A program made the translations under genes and the position numbers. 64,000 nt of DNA from Bradyrhizobium sediminis (GTDB lineage: Bacteria > Pseudomonadota > Alphaproteobacteria > Rhizobiales > Xanthobacteraceae): positions 124,001-188,000 of the forward strand of contig NZ_CP076134.1 in assembly GCF_018736085.1 (NCBI RefSeq), written 5' to 3'. A model generated the notes under the pieces. The model did not search any database. It was not told the DNA's origin and worked only from the letters and a program-made list of their open reading frames with translations. Shown here one piece after another: positions 9,060 to 18,459 of the stretch. Position 1 is the stretch's first letter; every line of letters begins with the position of its first letter.

Positions 9060-9770
9060 TTACTCCATCACCAGATCGCAATAGGCATAGCCATCGCGCT
9101 CGACGCGCTCGCCGGTCGTAACCGCGAGCCGCTGCGAAAACATCGGCCCCGCCACCACGCAGGTATGAAACTCGCCGTTCTCGCCGCAGGGGTCGACACC
9201 GTCAGGCAAGCCCGCCAGCAATTGCGCATCGAATTTGCGTCCGGCAAATTCGGCCGGCAGCTTCTTCAGATCGACGGTGGCGAGATAGGCTTCCAGCCCG
9301 CTCGCGATCATCGCCTGCGCCAGCGCTGGTGTCGGCCTTTGCCACAGCGGAAACACCGGCGTGATGCCGGTGCCGGCAAGCTTCTGCTCGCGATAGGCCT
9401 TGATGTCTTCCAGAAAAAGATCGCCGAAGATCATGTGAGTGACGCCGTCCGCGACCGCTTTGGCGACGGCCTCGCCCATGCGCGCTTCGTAGACTTCGTT
9501 CGGGCAAGGATAGGGGATCGGCACGATGGTTTGCGGCAGGCCCGCCGCCTCACACTGCGCGCGCAGGATTTCCTGCCGCACGCCGTGGATCGACACCCGG
9601 GCGAACGTCTCGGTCACCGTGGTCAATGCGCCGACGACGTCGAATTCGCCCGAGCGCCTGATTTCATGCAGCGCGAACGCGCTGTCCTTGCCGCTCGACC
9701 ACGAGATCAGCGCCTTCGGCCGCGATTGCGTCAACGGACCGGCGTTCCCGGGAGCGCCTTCGGTGTTCAT
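9060..9770 (-). CDS. PP-loop ATPase of the diphthine-ammonia ligase type (DUF71)
   Basis: An adenylating enzyme of the MJ0570/Dph6 family with the PP-loop SSGKDSA near residue 25, the family motif TETFARVSIHGVR, and GENGEFHTCVV near the C-terminus. Eukaryotic relatives amidate diphthine; bacteria lack diphthamide, so the bacterial substrate is unknown. The start is uncertain: ATG 9770 (236 residues) has no clear Shine-Dalgarno, while an upstream TTG at 9782 would overlap the amine oxidase stop as TTGA. It is downstream of that oxidase on the same strand. Confidence 0.8.
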   Translation of the reverse strand: MNTEGAPGNAGPLTQSRPKALISWSSGKDSAFALHEIRRSGEFDVVGALTTVTETFARVSIHGVRQEILRAQCEAAGLPQTIVPIPYPCPNEVYEARMGEAVAKAVADGVTHMIFGDLFLEDIKAYREQKLAGTGITPVFPLWQRPTPALAQAMIASGLEAYLATVDLKKLPAEFAGRKFDAQLLAGLPDGVDPCGENGEFHTCVVAGPMFSQRLAVTTGERVERDGYAYCDLVME

Positions 9771-9778
9771 GGCCAATT

Positions 9779-11194
9779 TCAACGGACTGGCGCTCCCGGT
9801 ACCGGCGCGGCACGCCGCCGCTGTTTCGGCGCTCGCGTTGCCGCCGTCGGCTCATCCTTGAGCGCGCCGATCCGGCGGAGCGCTGCTTCCGCCGCGCGCT
9901 CGCCGCTTTCCCAGGCGCCGTCGACCGTTCCCCATTGGGTTTCATGGGTCGCCTCGCCCGCCAGAAACATGCAGCCGATCGGCTCGGTCAAAATCTTTCG
10001 CGATCCCTGTGCGCCCGGCGCGGCGACCGACATCGCGCCGAGCGCGAACGGCGCGGCGTTCCAGCGGGTTGCGCTCGACTTTTTGACTGCAGAAGCGATC
10101 TCGCTGCCGAACAGTTTGGTGAGCCATTCCACCGCGAAGGCCTCCATGGCCGGCGCGCCCTGGGCCGAAAGATCGCGGCCGAAGGAGCCGGCGACATCGA
10201 TGGAGCACAGCGACGATCCGCCCATATTGGCAAACAGCAGCGCCGTCCGCGTCGAATTGCTCTGCTCGATGACGATGTCGTCGCGCGCCAGCCCGAGCGG
10301 ATTGCCGGAAAGCTGCAGCGCGATGTGATCGAAGCTGCCGAGGCTCAGCCTGACCGCAGCATCGAGATGACGCTTCGGAAGTTCCGGCGTGAACTTGATA
10401 CCGCCCGCCGTGAGCACGTTGCTCGACACCGTGATGACAGCGGCGCGGGCGACAATCTTGCCTGACGGCATCTCCACCGTGACATCGCGGTTGCTCCAGC
10501 TGACGCGGCTTGCGGGCGTCGACAGCGAAACCGGCACCTGCTCGCCAAGCTTCGCGATCAAGGCCCCCAGCCCCTGGCGGCAGGCGATCGGCGCGTTGTT
10601 GCGGTCCGGCGCCCGGGCCTTGTCGAGCGCCGAGACGTCCTTGAGGTCCTTGCCCGTGGCATTGGCGCCGAGCACGAATTCCGTCGTCCCCGCCCAGTCG
10701 CCGAGTTCCCTGGGCAGCACCGACGCACAGGACACATCGGCCTTGCCGCGCGAGGCGTCGTCGATGGCGCGGTTGGCGCGCACCAGCGCCGCGAGAAGTT
10801 CCTCCGTCTCTCCGGCCCGGGCGTTGCGGCGGCCGATCCGGATTTTCTGGCCGATCGGCGCATTAGCGATGTCGAGCCCCGCGGCGCGCGCGAGCTTGAC
10901 GATCGGGTTGGTCTCGGGATTGTGCAGCCACCGCGCGCCGCGATCGAACGGCACGCCGAATGTCGCGGTATCGGTCAGACAGCGGCCACCGATCTGGCCG
11001 GACGCCTCCACCACGACTACTTTGCGGTTCGCAGCCTGGATGCGCCGCGCCGCGGATATGCCGGCAGCGCCCGCCCCGATCACCACAATGTCGGCATCGC
11101 GCGGCATCGGCGCGGCCCGGGCGGGCGCGCCGAGAGCCGGCGCCGCCGCAAGGGCTGCGGACGCCGACAGGAAATCCCGGCGCGTCATTGTCAT
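9779..11194 (-). CDS. Tat-exported flavin amine oxidase
   Basis: A 471-residue FAD enzyme. The N-terminus MTMTRRDFLSASAALAAAP is a twin-arginine signal, and after the cleavage region comes DIVVIGAGAAGISAARRI, the Rossmann GxGxxG FAD site, and later GGRCLTDTATFGVPFDRGARW, the second FAD-contact region of monoamine oxidases. The C-terminal FAD segment MFLAGEATHETQWGTVDGA is present. It likely oxidises an amine in the periplasm. The last 25 residues are basic and proline-rich and overlap the next gene. It is divergent from the YiiX-like gene. Confidence 0.85.
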   Translation of the reverse strand: MTMTRRDFLSASAALAAAPALGAPARAAPMPRDADIVVIGAGAAGISAARRIQAANRKVVVVEASGQIGGRCLTDTATFGVPFDRGARWLHNPETNPIVKLARAAGLDIANAPIGQKIRIGRRNARAGETEELLAALVRANRAIDDASRGKADVSCASVLPRELGDWAGTTEFVLGANATGKDLKDVSALDKARAPDRNNAPIACRQGLGALIAKLGEQVPVSLSTPASRVSWSNRDVTVEMPSGKIVARAAVITVSSNVLTAGGIKFTPELPKRHLDAAVRLSLGSFDHIALQLSGNPLGLARDDIVIEQSNSTRTALLFANMGGSSLCSIDVAGSFGRDLSAQGAPAMEAFAVEWLTKLFGSEIASAVKKSSATRWNAAPFALGAMSVAAPGAQGSRKILTEPIGCMFLAGEATHETQWGTVDGAWESGERAAEAALRRIGALKDEPTAATRAPKQRRRAAPVPGAPVR

Positions 11195-11279
11195 GTCATG
11201 GTTTCCGGAACTTTGAAGAACGAGAGAACATCCGGCGAACCTTGCCGTATCTCTCCGGGGTCAGCAACTGTCATGGTGA

Positions 11280-11295
11280 ATCAATCATGATTGAT
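11280..11295. promoter_or_regulatory. perfect 16-bp palindrome in a divergent promoter region
   Basis: ATCAATCA followed by TGATTGAT is a perfect inverted repeat between the divergent amine oxidase (start 11194) and the hydrolase at 11386. Its half-sites are in the opposite order to FNR/FixK boxes (which read TTGAT...ATCAA), so it is a different, unidentified candidate operator. It may also be chance. Confidence 0.35.
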
Positions 11296-11385
11296 CACGC
11301 CAATCCATGAACTAAATTGCAACGGCTTTCGACCATGATAAGGAAACACAAAAAGCGGTCAGAAAGGCCGCTGGGGGGAACTAGC

Positions 11386-12369
11386 ATGGGTGTCGTGCTC
11401 GATACCGTCGGCAAGCTGATCGCGAGTTACCTCCAGAAGGAGGTGCCGGGCTATGAGCCGTTCACGCCGAGCGACCCGGAACATCTGCGCGGCATCATGG
11501 AGCCCGGCGACGTCATGCTGGTCGAGGGCAACAACCGCGTTTCCGGCATCATCAAATACCTGACGCAGTCCACCTGGTCCCATGCCGCGCTCTTTGTCGG
11601 TCCGGTCGACGGCGCCTCCGAGCCCGACGGCGAGCCGCATGTGTTGATCGAGGCCAATATCGGCGAGGGCGTGACCTCGGCGCCGCTGTCGAAATATTTT
11701 CCGTATCATACGCGGCTGTGCCGGCCGGTCGGACTGTCCTACGAAGACCGCACCACCGTGTGCCGCTACGCCATCAACCGGATCGGCTTCGGCTACGACA
11801 CCAAGAACATCCTCGATCTGATGCGCTATCTGATCCCGCTGCCGATACCGCAGCGCTGGCGGCGGCGCATGATCGCGTTCGGCTCGGGCGATCCCACCAA
11901 GATCATCTGCTCGGCGCTGATCGCGCAGGCGTTCGACGCCGTGCGCTATCCGATCCTGCCCAAGATCACGCGCGCCGGCTCGAGGCAGGCGCGGCGCGAA
12001 ATCCTGCACATCCGCGATTCATCGCTCTACATGCCCCGCGATTTCGACATCTCGCCCTATTTCGAAGTCGTCAAGCCCACCATCGTGCAGGGCTTCGACT
12101 ACACCGCCCTGCACTGGGCCGACAAGCAGAAGCCGCTCCAGGAGGTAGCGGGCGAATTCGGGGTGTTTCCAGAAACGATCCAATCGCCGCCGCTTGTTCC
12201 TGAAGCGATTGACCAGGAGGCGCCGCTTCCGGTTGCGAATACGGAAGTAATGCCGACTGCCGGCGAAACCACACTGGTCGAGCGTGTCACCGTCGCCGAG
12301 CATTACATGGTCGTCGAATACGTCGCCGAACGCCGCGCCCGGCCGCGCGAGCGGGTGCTCGCCGCCTAG
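11386..12369 (+). CDS. YiiX/NlpC-P60-like permuted cysteine hydrolase
   Basis: A 327-residue protein. I start it at ATG 11386 because of the strong GGGGGGAA just upstream; a longer opening from 11317 has no ribosome-binding site. The circularly permuted papain-like pattern is visible: GDVMLVEG then STWSHAALFVG (catalytic His) near residue 65, an EA acid-containing strand, and DPTKIICSALIAQAFDAV (catalytic Cys) near residue 175. Members of this family (YiiX/YebB-like) are thought to cut amide or ester bonds in peptidoglycan or lipids. No signal peptide is seen. The C-terminal 80 residues are low-complexity. Confidence 0.75.
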   Translation: MGVVLDTVGKLIASYLQKEVPGYEPFTPSDPEHLRGIMEPGDVMLVEGNNRVSGIIKYLTQSTWSHAALFVGPVDGASEPDGEPHVLIEANIGEGVTSAPLSKYFPYHTRLCRPVGLSYEDRTTVCRYAINRIGFGYDTKNILDLMRYLIPLPIPQRWRRRMIAFGSGDPTKIICSALIAQAFDAVRYPILPKITRAGSRQARREILHIRDSSLYMPRDFDISPYFEVVKPTIVQGFDYTALHWADKQKPLQEVAGEFGVFPETIQSPPLVPEAIDQEAPLPVANTEVMPTAGETTLVERVTVAEHYMVVEYVAERRARPRERVLAA

Positions 12370-12378
12370 GACGACGCT

Positions 12379-12633
12379 CTATTTCGACGCCGAGGGCTGC
12401 GCAAGCGAGAGCGGCGAGTTGGCCGTCGGTATCTCGTCGCCCCATCCGTGCTCCTTCGCCGAAGACCAGTCACGTCCAACCAGGTTGTGGATGTTGCCGT
12501 GGTCGGGAAGGCGGACGCTCGTCGATGAGCCGAAGGCCTGATCGGTGTTGCGCTGCACCATCCGATCGAGAACCAGCATCGAACCGATGGCGAGAACGAT
12601 CGCCGACACTGCTGACACGAGGAAAACGCGCAT
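12379..12633 (-). CDS. small secreted or membrane-anchored protein
   Basis: An 84-residue protein starting MRVFLVSAVSAIVLAIGSML. I prefer ATG 12633 over the upstream 12654 because GGGAGGAAT precedes it. The hydrophobic N-terminus is a signal peptide or anchor; the rest is short and polar (LPDHGNIHNLVGRDWSSAKEHGWGDE). A FixK/FNR-type box (12697-12710) lies 64 bp upstream at a spacing that fits a class II activated promoter, so the gene may respond to low oxygen. Function unknown; it stands at the edge of the metal island and is divergent from its first operon. Confidence 0.65.
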   Translation of the reverse strand: MRVFLVSAVSAIVLAIGSMLVLDRMVQRNTDQAFGSSTSVRLPDHGNIHNLVGRDWSSAKEHGWGDEIPTANSPLSLAQPSASK

Positions 12634-12696
12634 GGCAATTCCTCCCCTCAACATTTCATTTGGTTGATCAAACTATGCCGGCCTCCAATGCGAGGC

Positions 12697-12710
12697 TTGA
12701 TCTGGGTCAA
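12697..12710. promoter_or_regulatory. FixK/FNR-type box (for the leftward gene)
   Basis: TTGATCTGGGTCAA matches the TTGA-N6-TCAA consensus used by FixK2 and FNR. Centred at 12703.5, a typical -41.5 position would put the leftward start site near 12662, about 29 bases before ATG 12633. A second, isolated palindrome TTGATCAA lies at 12664-12671. Confidence 0.7.
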
Positions 12711-12795
12711 GACAGCCATACCTGAGCGAACGAACTGCCGCTCGCCCATGCAATGGTCGGCCGAAGCCGCAAGGTTCATCCTTTGGCGCGGAACG

Positions 12796-12809
12796 TTGAC
12801 GTGGGTCAA
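12796..12809. promoter_or_regulatory. FixK/FNR-type box (for the Spy-like operon)
   Basis: TTGACGTGGGTCAA matches TTGA-N6-TCAA. A class II start would fall near 12844, and the AT-rich sequence CATATTTTTT (12831-12840) sits where the -10 element is expected. The Spy-like ATG is at 12877. This is the best-supported of the three boxes in the island. Confidence 0.75.
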
Positions 12810-12876
12810 ATCCCGGTTGTCGTCCTGAGCCATATTTTTTGGTTACGCTTTCGCCATGAAAGGCAGGAGATAGACC

Positions 12877-13668
12877 ATGAAGCGCTTGATGATGGCGACC
12901 GCAGTCGCGGCACTTACGGTTCCGGCCTGGGCGCAAGCCCCTGCCCCAGCCGAACACGATTCACATCACCCGTCGGACAGCGCTAAATCTGCGCCTGCTC
13001 CGGCAAACCCGCCGCCGGCAGCCAGCCAGCCGAGCCCGAGCGCGCCACAAGGCGGCATGGGCGGAATGGGTGGAATGGGCGGGATGCCGATGATGGACAT
13101 GATGAAGGGCATGATGGGCAATATGCCCATGATGAACATGATGAACATGATGGAAACGATGCAGGCGGCGAAGATGATGGGCCCCGGCATGGGCGGCATG
13201 GCCACCATCGATCGCATTGAAGGTCGCATCGCTTTTCTGCGCGCCGAACTCAAGATCACCGATGCGCAAGTTGGCGCCTGGAACACCTTTGCGGAAGCGC
13301 TGCGCGCAAATGCAAAGAAGCTCGGCGAGCTTCGCGCATCGATGATGGGCCAGCCGGGTGATGCGCAACAGCAGGCTCCGACCATGGCAGACCGTCTTGA
13401 CCGCCAGGAGCAATGGCTTCTCGCGCGGCTCGAAGGTACCCGGGCGATGAAAGCTGCCTTCAGCCAACTGAACGAAGCGCTGTCGGATGATCAAAGGAAA
13501 GCCGCCAATGATCTCCTCGCCCCCCATATGGGCATGGGAATGATGGCGATGATGGGCTCGCAGATGCAACCGGGCCAGATGGGGCCAGGGAGAATGCAGC
13601 CGGGGAAGATGGGACCGGGAAAAATGCAGCCAGGTCAGATGCAACCACCCGGCACAGGAAACCAATAG
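12877..13668 (+). CDS. Met-rich Spy/CpxP-like periplasmic protein
   Basis: A 263-residue exported protein: signal peptide MKRLMMATAVAALTVPAWAQA, a His/Pro-rich linker (HDSHHPSD, many Pro/Ala), a Gly-Met tract from about residue 59 (repeated GGM, then clusters such as MMDMMKGMMGNMP), then a helical region with LRAELKITDAQVGAWNTFAEALRANAKKL, the LTxxQ-type pattern of Spy/CpxP chaperones, and a second Met/Gln-rich repeat (QPGQMGPGRM) at the C-terminus. Met clusters bind Cu(I) or Ag(I). It probably protects periplasmic proteins or sequesters metal. A GGAG site precedes the ATG. It opens the + operon. Confidence 0.8.
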   Translation: MKRLMMATAVAALTVPAWAQAPAPAEHDSHHPSDSAKSAPAPANPPPAASQPSPSAPQGGMGGMGGMGGMPMMDMMKGMMGNMPMMNMMNMMETMQAAKMMGPGMGGMATIDRIEGRIAFLRAELKITDAQVGAWNTFAEALRANAKKLGELRASMMGQPGDAQQQAPTMADRLDRQEQWLLARLEGTRAMKAAFSQLNEALSDDQRKAANDLLAPHMGMGMMAMMGSQMQPGQMGPGRMQPGKMGPGKMQPGQMQPPGTGNQ

Positions 13669-13704
13669 GCGCGCGGCACAATCCGTGGACAACAGGAGCT
13701 ATCG

Positions 13705-13962
13705 ATGTCGGTGCACGAACATTCGGATAGCCAAAATGAAAGGCCACAAGGCAACTTTCTGACCTCGCGCGCAGCGCTGGTGTTCATCGGATTTTCCATC
13801 ATCGCCGGCGCGCTGCTGTTCACCGAACATCGCGCCCATGTTCTCGGTGTGCTCCTCTGGCTCCCGCTGCTCGCTTGTCCTCTCATGCATCTGTTCATGC
13901 ATCACGGGCATGGCGGCCACGGAAGTCACGGTCGTCGAACTGACGAAAGGAAGGCGCCATGA
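13705..13962 (+). CDS. DUF2933 small membrane protein
   Basis: An 85-residue protein matching DUF2933: a polar N-terminus, one long hydrophobic region (AALVFIGFSIIAGALLFTEHRAHVLGVLLWLPLLACPLMHLFM, about residues 23-65) and a His-rich end (HHGHGGHGSHG). AGGAG precedes the ATG. DUF2933 genes usually sit beside copper or silver resistance genes. The His tail and the Cys-Pro-Leu-Met-His stretch could bind metal. Its stop overlaps the next ATG as ATGA, so both are translated together. Confidence 0.8.
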   Translation: MSVHEHSDSQNERPQGNFLTSRAALVFIGFSIIAGALLFTEHRAHVLGVLLWLPLLACPLMHLFMHHGHGGHGSHGRRTDERKAP

Positions 13963-14630
13963 GCGAGTCATCGGCCTATGGCCTCTGGGGCCTCGTGCTC
14001 GTCAATTCGGTCGTTTTCATCCTGTTCGCCTACAGCTTCTTCAAGCCGCAGACGACCCGCGACTGGCGATCGTTCGGCGCGTTCAGCGCGTTTCTGGTTG
14101 CGCTGTTTGCGGAAATGTACGGATTTCCGCTGACGATCTATTTTCTCTCCGGGTGGCTGCAAAGCAACTATCCCAACGTCGACTGGTTTTCCCACGACGC
14201 CGGCCATCTCCTTGAGATGATGTTCGGCTGGAAGACCAATCCGCATGCCGGGCCGTTCCATATTCTCAGCTTCGTGTTCATCGCCGCGGGTTTCCTCCTG
14301 ATTTCCATCGCCTGGAAGACCCTCTACGATGCCCAGCAACGCGGCAGCTTGGCGACCACAGGGGCCTACGCCTACGTGCGCCATCCGCAATATGTCGGCT
14401 TCATTCTCGTGATGTTCGGCTTTCTTCTGCAGTGGCCCACGCTCCTTACGCTCGTGATGTTTCCCGTGCTCGCCGTGATGTACGTCAAGCTGGCGCGGAA
14501 TGAGGAGCGCGAGGCGCTCGCAACCTTCGGCGACGATTACCGGAGATACATGGCCGATGTGCCGGGATTTATTCCGCGCCTGTCGCGCCTGTTCGGCGGC
14601 GCGACACAGAAGAAGTATGGCAATGGCTAA
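13959..14630 (+). CDS. isoprenylcysteine carboxyl methyltransferase-like membrane protein
   Basis: A 223-residue protein with about five membrane segments and the ICMT/PEMT C-terminal signature: TTGAYAYVRHPQYVGFILVMFGF near residue 143 and RNEEREALATFGDDYRRYMADVPGFIPRL near the end. Bacterial members of this family methylate unknown lipids or thiols with S-adenosylmethionine; many lie next to metal-efflux genes. A good AGGAAGG site precedes it. It overlaps DUF2933 by four bases, which suggests a joint function in the membrane. Confidence 0.8.
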   Translation: MSESSAYGLWGLVLVNSVVFILFAYSFFKPQTTRDWRSFGAFSAFLVALFAEMYGFPLTIYFLSGWLQSNYPNVDWFSHDAGHLLEMMFGWKTNPHAGPFHILSFVFIAAGFLLISIAWKTLYDAQQRGSLATTGAYAYVRHPQYVGFILVMFGFLLQWPTLLTLVMFPVLAVMYVKLARNEEREALATFGDDYRRYMADVPGFIPRLSRLFGGATQKKYGNG

Positions 14631-14822
14631 GGTGATGGCGCTCGCCAATCCGGCCATTCAGCGAGTGTGAAAAGGAAACGGGTCAGCGACGATCTCACGC
14701 TTGTTTGACGCCCGATCTGGGTCGAGCAACGCCGATCGGATCGTAGAGGGTCAGATTTTAGCTGTTTGAAATTTGGAACCCAGCCGTCCGCAAAGATGGA
14801 CTTTCAATTGGGGAGACAAGCG

Positions 14823-15308
14823 ATGCGTAATTCCCAGCTATCAAAGCGACTTCGTGCCGTTGCCTTCGCAACACTGTGTGCATTTGTCATTCCGTGGAAT
14901 GGTTTCGCATCTGCCGAGGATTCGTTGTCCAAGACAGCTGAAGGATTATCCGTTTACATCGGCATAATCCCTGCCGAGATCGTGAAGGGACATTTGCCGG
15001 GACACCCGGAGAAGACGATGCATGGCGGCGCGCCAACGAGTGGTCGCGCGTCCCATCTGGTAGCCGCGATTTTCGACGCCGCCTCCGGCGCAAGGGTATC
15101 GGATGCGACCGTGACCGCCCAGATTTCCGGGCTCGGATTATCCGGAACCAGGAAGACGCTCGACGCCATGGAGATTGCGAACACCGTCAGTTACGGCGGC
15201 TATTTCAACCTGCCGGGCCGCGACCTCTATACGGTCAGATTGACGATCCAGCGTCCTGGCCAACCGAAGCCGGCGAGTCTGGAGTTCAAATATGACCGTC
15301 GCCGATAG
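14823..15308 (+). CDS. secreted protein with an Ig-like/YtkA-like domain
   Basis: A 161-residue exported protein. ATG 14823 is chosen because GGGGAG lies upstream and the signal peptide (LRAVAFATLCAFVIPWNGFASA) follows at once. The mature part has GHLPGHPEKTMHGGAP, with His and Met residues that could bind metal, then a beta-sandwich pattern SHLVAAIFDAASGARVSDATVTAQISG and YTVRLTIQRPGQPKPASLEFKYDRR, as in FixH/YtkA-like proteins. The 192 bp upstream (14631-14822) hold no other gene and could carry a separate promoter. Function not known. Confidence 0.65.
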   Translation: MRNSQLSKRLRAVAFATLCAFVIPWNGFASAEDSLSKTAEGLSVYIGIIPAEIVKGHLPGHPEKTMHGGAPTSGRASHLVAAIFDAASGARVSDATVTAQISGLGLSGTRKTLDAMEIANTVSYGGYFNLPGRDLYTVRLTIQRPGQPKPASLEFKYDRRR

Positions 15309-15381
15309 CCCATCGAATTGGAGTTTTCCACGCTGTCATCTTGACCAACCCTAGCCCGCCGATGCGGACGGACAATTCCCT

Positions 15382-16089
15382 ATGTCGGAGACGGTCTTTA
15401 CAGCGCGTGCTCTCACCAAAACCTACACCTCGGGAGAAGTGCAGGTTCATGCGTTGCGCGGCCTCGACCTCGACGTTTCGGCCGGGGAAGTCGTGGTCCT
15501 GCTGGGGCCATCCGGCAGCGGCAAGTCCACGCTTCTGAACATCATGGGCGGGCTGGACCACGCCACCAGCGGCCGGCTTTTTTTCAGGGAAACTGAACTG
15601 ACGGCCCTGAACGATCGAGAGCTGACAGCCTATCGCAGGCGGCACGTTGGATTCGTCTTCCAGTTCTACAATCTGATCCCCAGCCTGACGGCCTACGAGA
15701 ATGTGGCTGTCGTCACCGAGATTGCCGAGCGGCCGATGAAACCCGACGAGGCGCTGGCGCTGGTCGGGCTCGAAGGGCGCATGGATCATTTTCCCGCCCA
15801 GCTTTCGGGCGGCGAGCAGCAGCGGGTCGCCATCGCCCGCGCCATCGCAAAGCGGCCTGAAGTCCTGCTCTGCGATGAGCCGACCGGCGCGCTGGATTCC
15901 AAGACCGGCATTCGCGTGATCGAGGCGCTCCTGAGCATCAATGCACAACTCGGCACGACCACGATGATCATTACGCATAACGCCAGCATCCAGGATGTTG
16001 CGGACCGCGTCCTGTTCTTCGCCGATGGCCGGATTTCAGGAGTGCACAAGAATGAAACACGCCGAGCTTCCGCCGAGTTGACCTGGTGA
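15382..16089 (+). CDS. ABC transporter ATP-binding protein (LolD/MacB type)
   Basis: A 235-residue ATPase with Walker [10 protein letters not shown] near residue 43, Q-loop [17 protein letters not shown], signature LSGGEQQR and Walker [13 protein letters not shown]. The sequence type is LolD/MacB/FtsE. It is followed four bases later by the FtsX-type permease and then by a HlyD-type adaptor, giving a MacAB-like exporter set without its own outer-membrane protein. The Shine-Dalgarno is weak. Confidence 0.92.
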   Translation: MSETVFTARALTKTYTSGEVQVHALRGLDLDVSAGEVVVLLGPSGSGKSTLLNIMGGLDHATSGRLFFRETELTALNDRELTAYRRRHVGFVFQFYNLIPSLTAYENVAVVTEIAERPMKPDEALALVGLEGRMDHFPAQLSGGEQQRVAIARAIAKRPEVLLCDEPTGALDSKTGIRVIEALLSINAQLGTTTMIITHNASIQDVADRVLFFADGRISGVHKNETRRASAELTW

Positions 16090-16093
16090 CCTG

Positions 16094-18457
16094 ATGCCCG
16101 TTCTCGACATCAAGTTGTTGCGCGACCTCAGAAGGCTCTGGGCCCAGGCCCTGGCCATATCGCTGGTGATTGCCGGCGCCGTCGCCACCCTCGTGCTTGC
16201 CGTGGGATCTCACCGGTCTCTCGATCAGACCCGTGCCGCCTACTACGAACGCTTTGGATTTGCCGACGTCTTTGCTGTGGTGCGGCGCGCGCCGAAGACG
16301 ATGGTCAGCCAGATCGCCGGGATTCCCGGTGTCGCCGCGGTCGACGCCCGGATCGCCAGGCTTGCCATGCTCGACATTCCGAATTTTCGCGAGCCGGCAA
16401 CCGGCCAGTTTATTTCATTGCCCGACATTGGCGAGCCCGCGCTCGACCGGCTCTATCTGCGGGTCGGCCGAATGCCTGAGCCCGGGTCTTCCGCGGAGGT
16501 CGTGGTCAATGAAAACTTCGCCAATGCCCATGGGTTCGTGCCTGGCGCGCGATTTTCAGCGCTGTTGAACGGCCGCAAGCGCGAGCTTGTCATCGTTGGA
16601 ATCGTACTCTCGCCGGAGTTCATCTACACGATAGGCCCCGGCGACATCATGCCGGACGATCGCCGCTTCGGCGTCATCTGGATGTCCGAAAAGACGCTCG
16701 CCAGCGCCTACGATCTGGATGGCGCCTTTTCCTCGGTCAATCTCAAATTGCTGCGGGACGCCTCGGAACGCGACGTAATCCAGCGACTTGATGCCTTGCT
16801 CGACCGCTACGGCGGGCGGGCGGCGTACGGCCGGAAGGATCAGACGTCGCATGCGTGGCTCGACCACGAACTCGATATGCTCAACAACATGAGCCGTACG
16901 CTGCCGCCGATCTTTCTCCTGGTCGCCGCCTTCCTGATCAATCTGACGCTGAGCCGCATGGTTGCGCTCGAGCGTGAACAGATCGGTCTTCTAAAAGCGC
17001 TGGGATATGGCAATCCCACAATCGCCCTCCACTACGTCAAATTCGTAATCGTATTGGCCACAATCGGCATCGGCATCGGCAGTGCCGCAGGGACTTGGCT
17101 GGGCATCTATATCACCCGGCTGTTTGGCGACTTCTTCCACTTTCCGTTTCTTATCTTCATCAAGAGCCCCGATCTCTATGCCGTCGCGGCAGCGCTGAGC
17201 CTGGCTGCTGCCGTCATCGGAGCACTTCATGCGCTGCGGGATGTTGTGGCCCTGCCGCCCGCGGTCGCGATGCAGCCGCCTTCCCCTCCGGGTTATCGCC
17301 GCCTTCTTCCGGCCTGGCTTTCCACGCGCGGCGTTGTTTCGCAGCCCACGGTGATGATGCTGCGCAACATCACGCATCACCCGGTTCGGGCCGGGTTCAC
17401 GACGCTCGGGATGGCTCTCGCCACAGGCATTCTCATTGTTTCGCTCTTCACCCGGGACACGATGGAGCAGTTGATCGAGGTGACCTACTTCATGGCGGAC
17501 CGGCAGGATGCGACTGTCAGTTTTATCGAGAAGCGATCCCGGGACGTCGCCATGCAAATGGCCCGCCTTCCCGGCGTCCTGGCGGTTGAACCTTACCGGG
17601 AAGTAGCCGCCCGTATTCGGCATGGGAACATCGAGCGGCGGGTGATGATTGCCGGCCGGCCGCCCGATGCCGACCTCAGCCGGGTCATTGACGCCAGCCT
17701 GCGCCCCGTCGCCATGCCGGAAGCGGGCTTGGCGATATCGACCATGCTCGGACAGATTCTCGGGGTAAAGGCGGGGGATTTCGTCGAAGTGGACCTGCTG
17801 GAGGGGCAACGCCGGACCGTCACGCTGCCTGTTGCAGCAGAGATCGAGGACTATTTCGGTCTGCGGGCCATGATGGATGCCAACGCCCTATCCCGAGTGA
17901 TGCGTGAAGGGGCAACTATCAACGGCGTCAATCTGAGCGTTGACGCAAGCCGGCTCGACGAGCTGTACGACGCGATCAAGGGCATGCCCACCGTCAGCGG
18001 CATGGCACTGCAGCGCGTTTCCCTGATCAATTTCCGGAAGGACGTGGCTTTGCTCATCACCACGATGGCCAGCATTTACACCAGCCTTGCCGCCATCATC
18101 GCCTTCGGGATGGTTTACAACAGCGCGCGTATTTCGCTCTCCGAGCGGGCCCGGGAATTGGCAAGCCTGCGGGTGTTCGGCTTCAGCGAGGGCGAGGTGC
18201 TGCGGATCCTGCTGCTCGAACTTGCGGTCCTCTGCCTGGCGGCACAGCCGCTCGGATGGATCATCGGCTACAACCTTGCCTGGGTTATGAAGACAAACCT
18301 CGCCGGCGAGCTGATGCGCGTTCGCCTGGTCGTCGAACCCTCCACCTACGTTTTTGCCAGTGCGATCGTTCTCACGGCGGCAGTTCTTTCCGCACTTGTC
18401 GTACGCGAGCGCGTCAACAGGCTGGATCTCGTCGCCGTCCTCAAAACCAGAGACTGA
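16094..18457 (+). CDS. ABC transporter permease with two FtsX/MacB-type domains
   Basis: A 787-residue membrane protein. An N-terminal segment ([23 protein letters not shown]), a long periplasmic MacB-PCD-like region, then a first set of FtsX transmembrane helices ([24 protein letters not shown], about residues 275-300 onward), and the same plan repeated: a second N-terminal helix near residue 440, a periplasmic part, and a closing FtsX domain ([23 protein letters not shown]). The duplicated plan is that of LolCE-like or lipid-exporting permeases. It carries the substrate path for the upstream ATPase. Confidence 0.88.
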   Translation: MPVLDIKLLRDLRRLWAQALAISLVIAGAVATLVLAVGSHRSLDQTRAAYYERFGFADVFAVVRRAPKTMVSQIAGIPGVAAVDARIARLAMLDIPNFREPATGQFISLPDIGEPALDRLYLRVGRMPEPGSSAEVVVNENFANAHGFVPGARFSALLNGRKRELVIVGIVLSPEFIYTIGPGDIMPDDRRFGVIWMSEKTLASAYDLDGAFSSVNLKLLRDASERDVIQRLDALLDRYGGRAAYGRKDQTSHAWLDHELDMLNNMSRTLPPIFLLVAAFLINLTLSRMVALEREQIGLLKALGYGNPTIALHYVKFVIVLATIGIGIGSAAGTWLGIYITRLFGDFFHFPFLIFIKSPDLYAVAAALSLAAAVIGALHALRDVVALPPAVAMQPPSPPGYRRLLPAWLSTRGVVSQPTVMMLRNITHHPVRAGFTTLGMALATGILIVSLFTRDTMEQLIEVTYFMADRQDATVSFIEKRSRDVAMQMARLPGVLAVEPYREVAARIRHGNIERRVMIAGRPPDADLSRVIDASLRPVAMPEAGLAISTMLGQILGVKAGDFVEVDLLEGQRRTVTLPVAAEIEDYFGLRAMMDANALSRVMREGATINGVNLSVDASRLDELYDAIKGMPTVSGMALQRVSLINFRKDVALLITTMASIYTSLAAIIAFGMVYNSARISLSERARELASLRVFGFSEGEVLRILLLELAVLCLAAQPLGWIIGYNLAWVMKTNLAGELMRVRLVVEPSTYVFASAIVLTAAVLSALVVRERVNRLDLVAVLKTRD

Positions 18458-18459
18458 CA

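Noticed and set aside
13051..13150. Possible CRISPR-like or tandem DNA repeat
   Set aside because: The GGC-ATG repetition encodes the Gly-Met tract of the Spy-like protein; there are no unique spacers of regular length.
14640..14822. FixK-type box in the gap before the secreted protein (GATCTGGGTCGA)
   Set aside because: The right half reads TCGA, not TCAA, and the left TTGA is at the wrong spacing.
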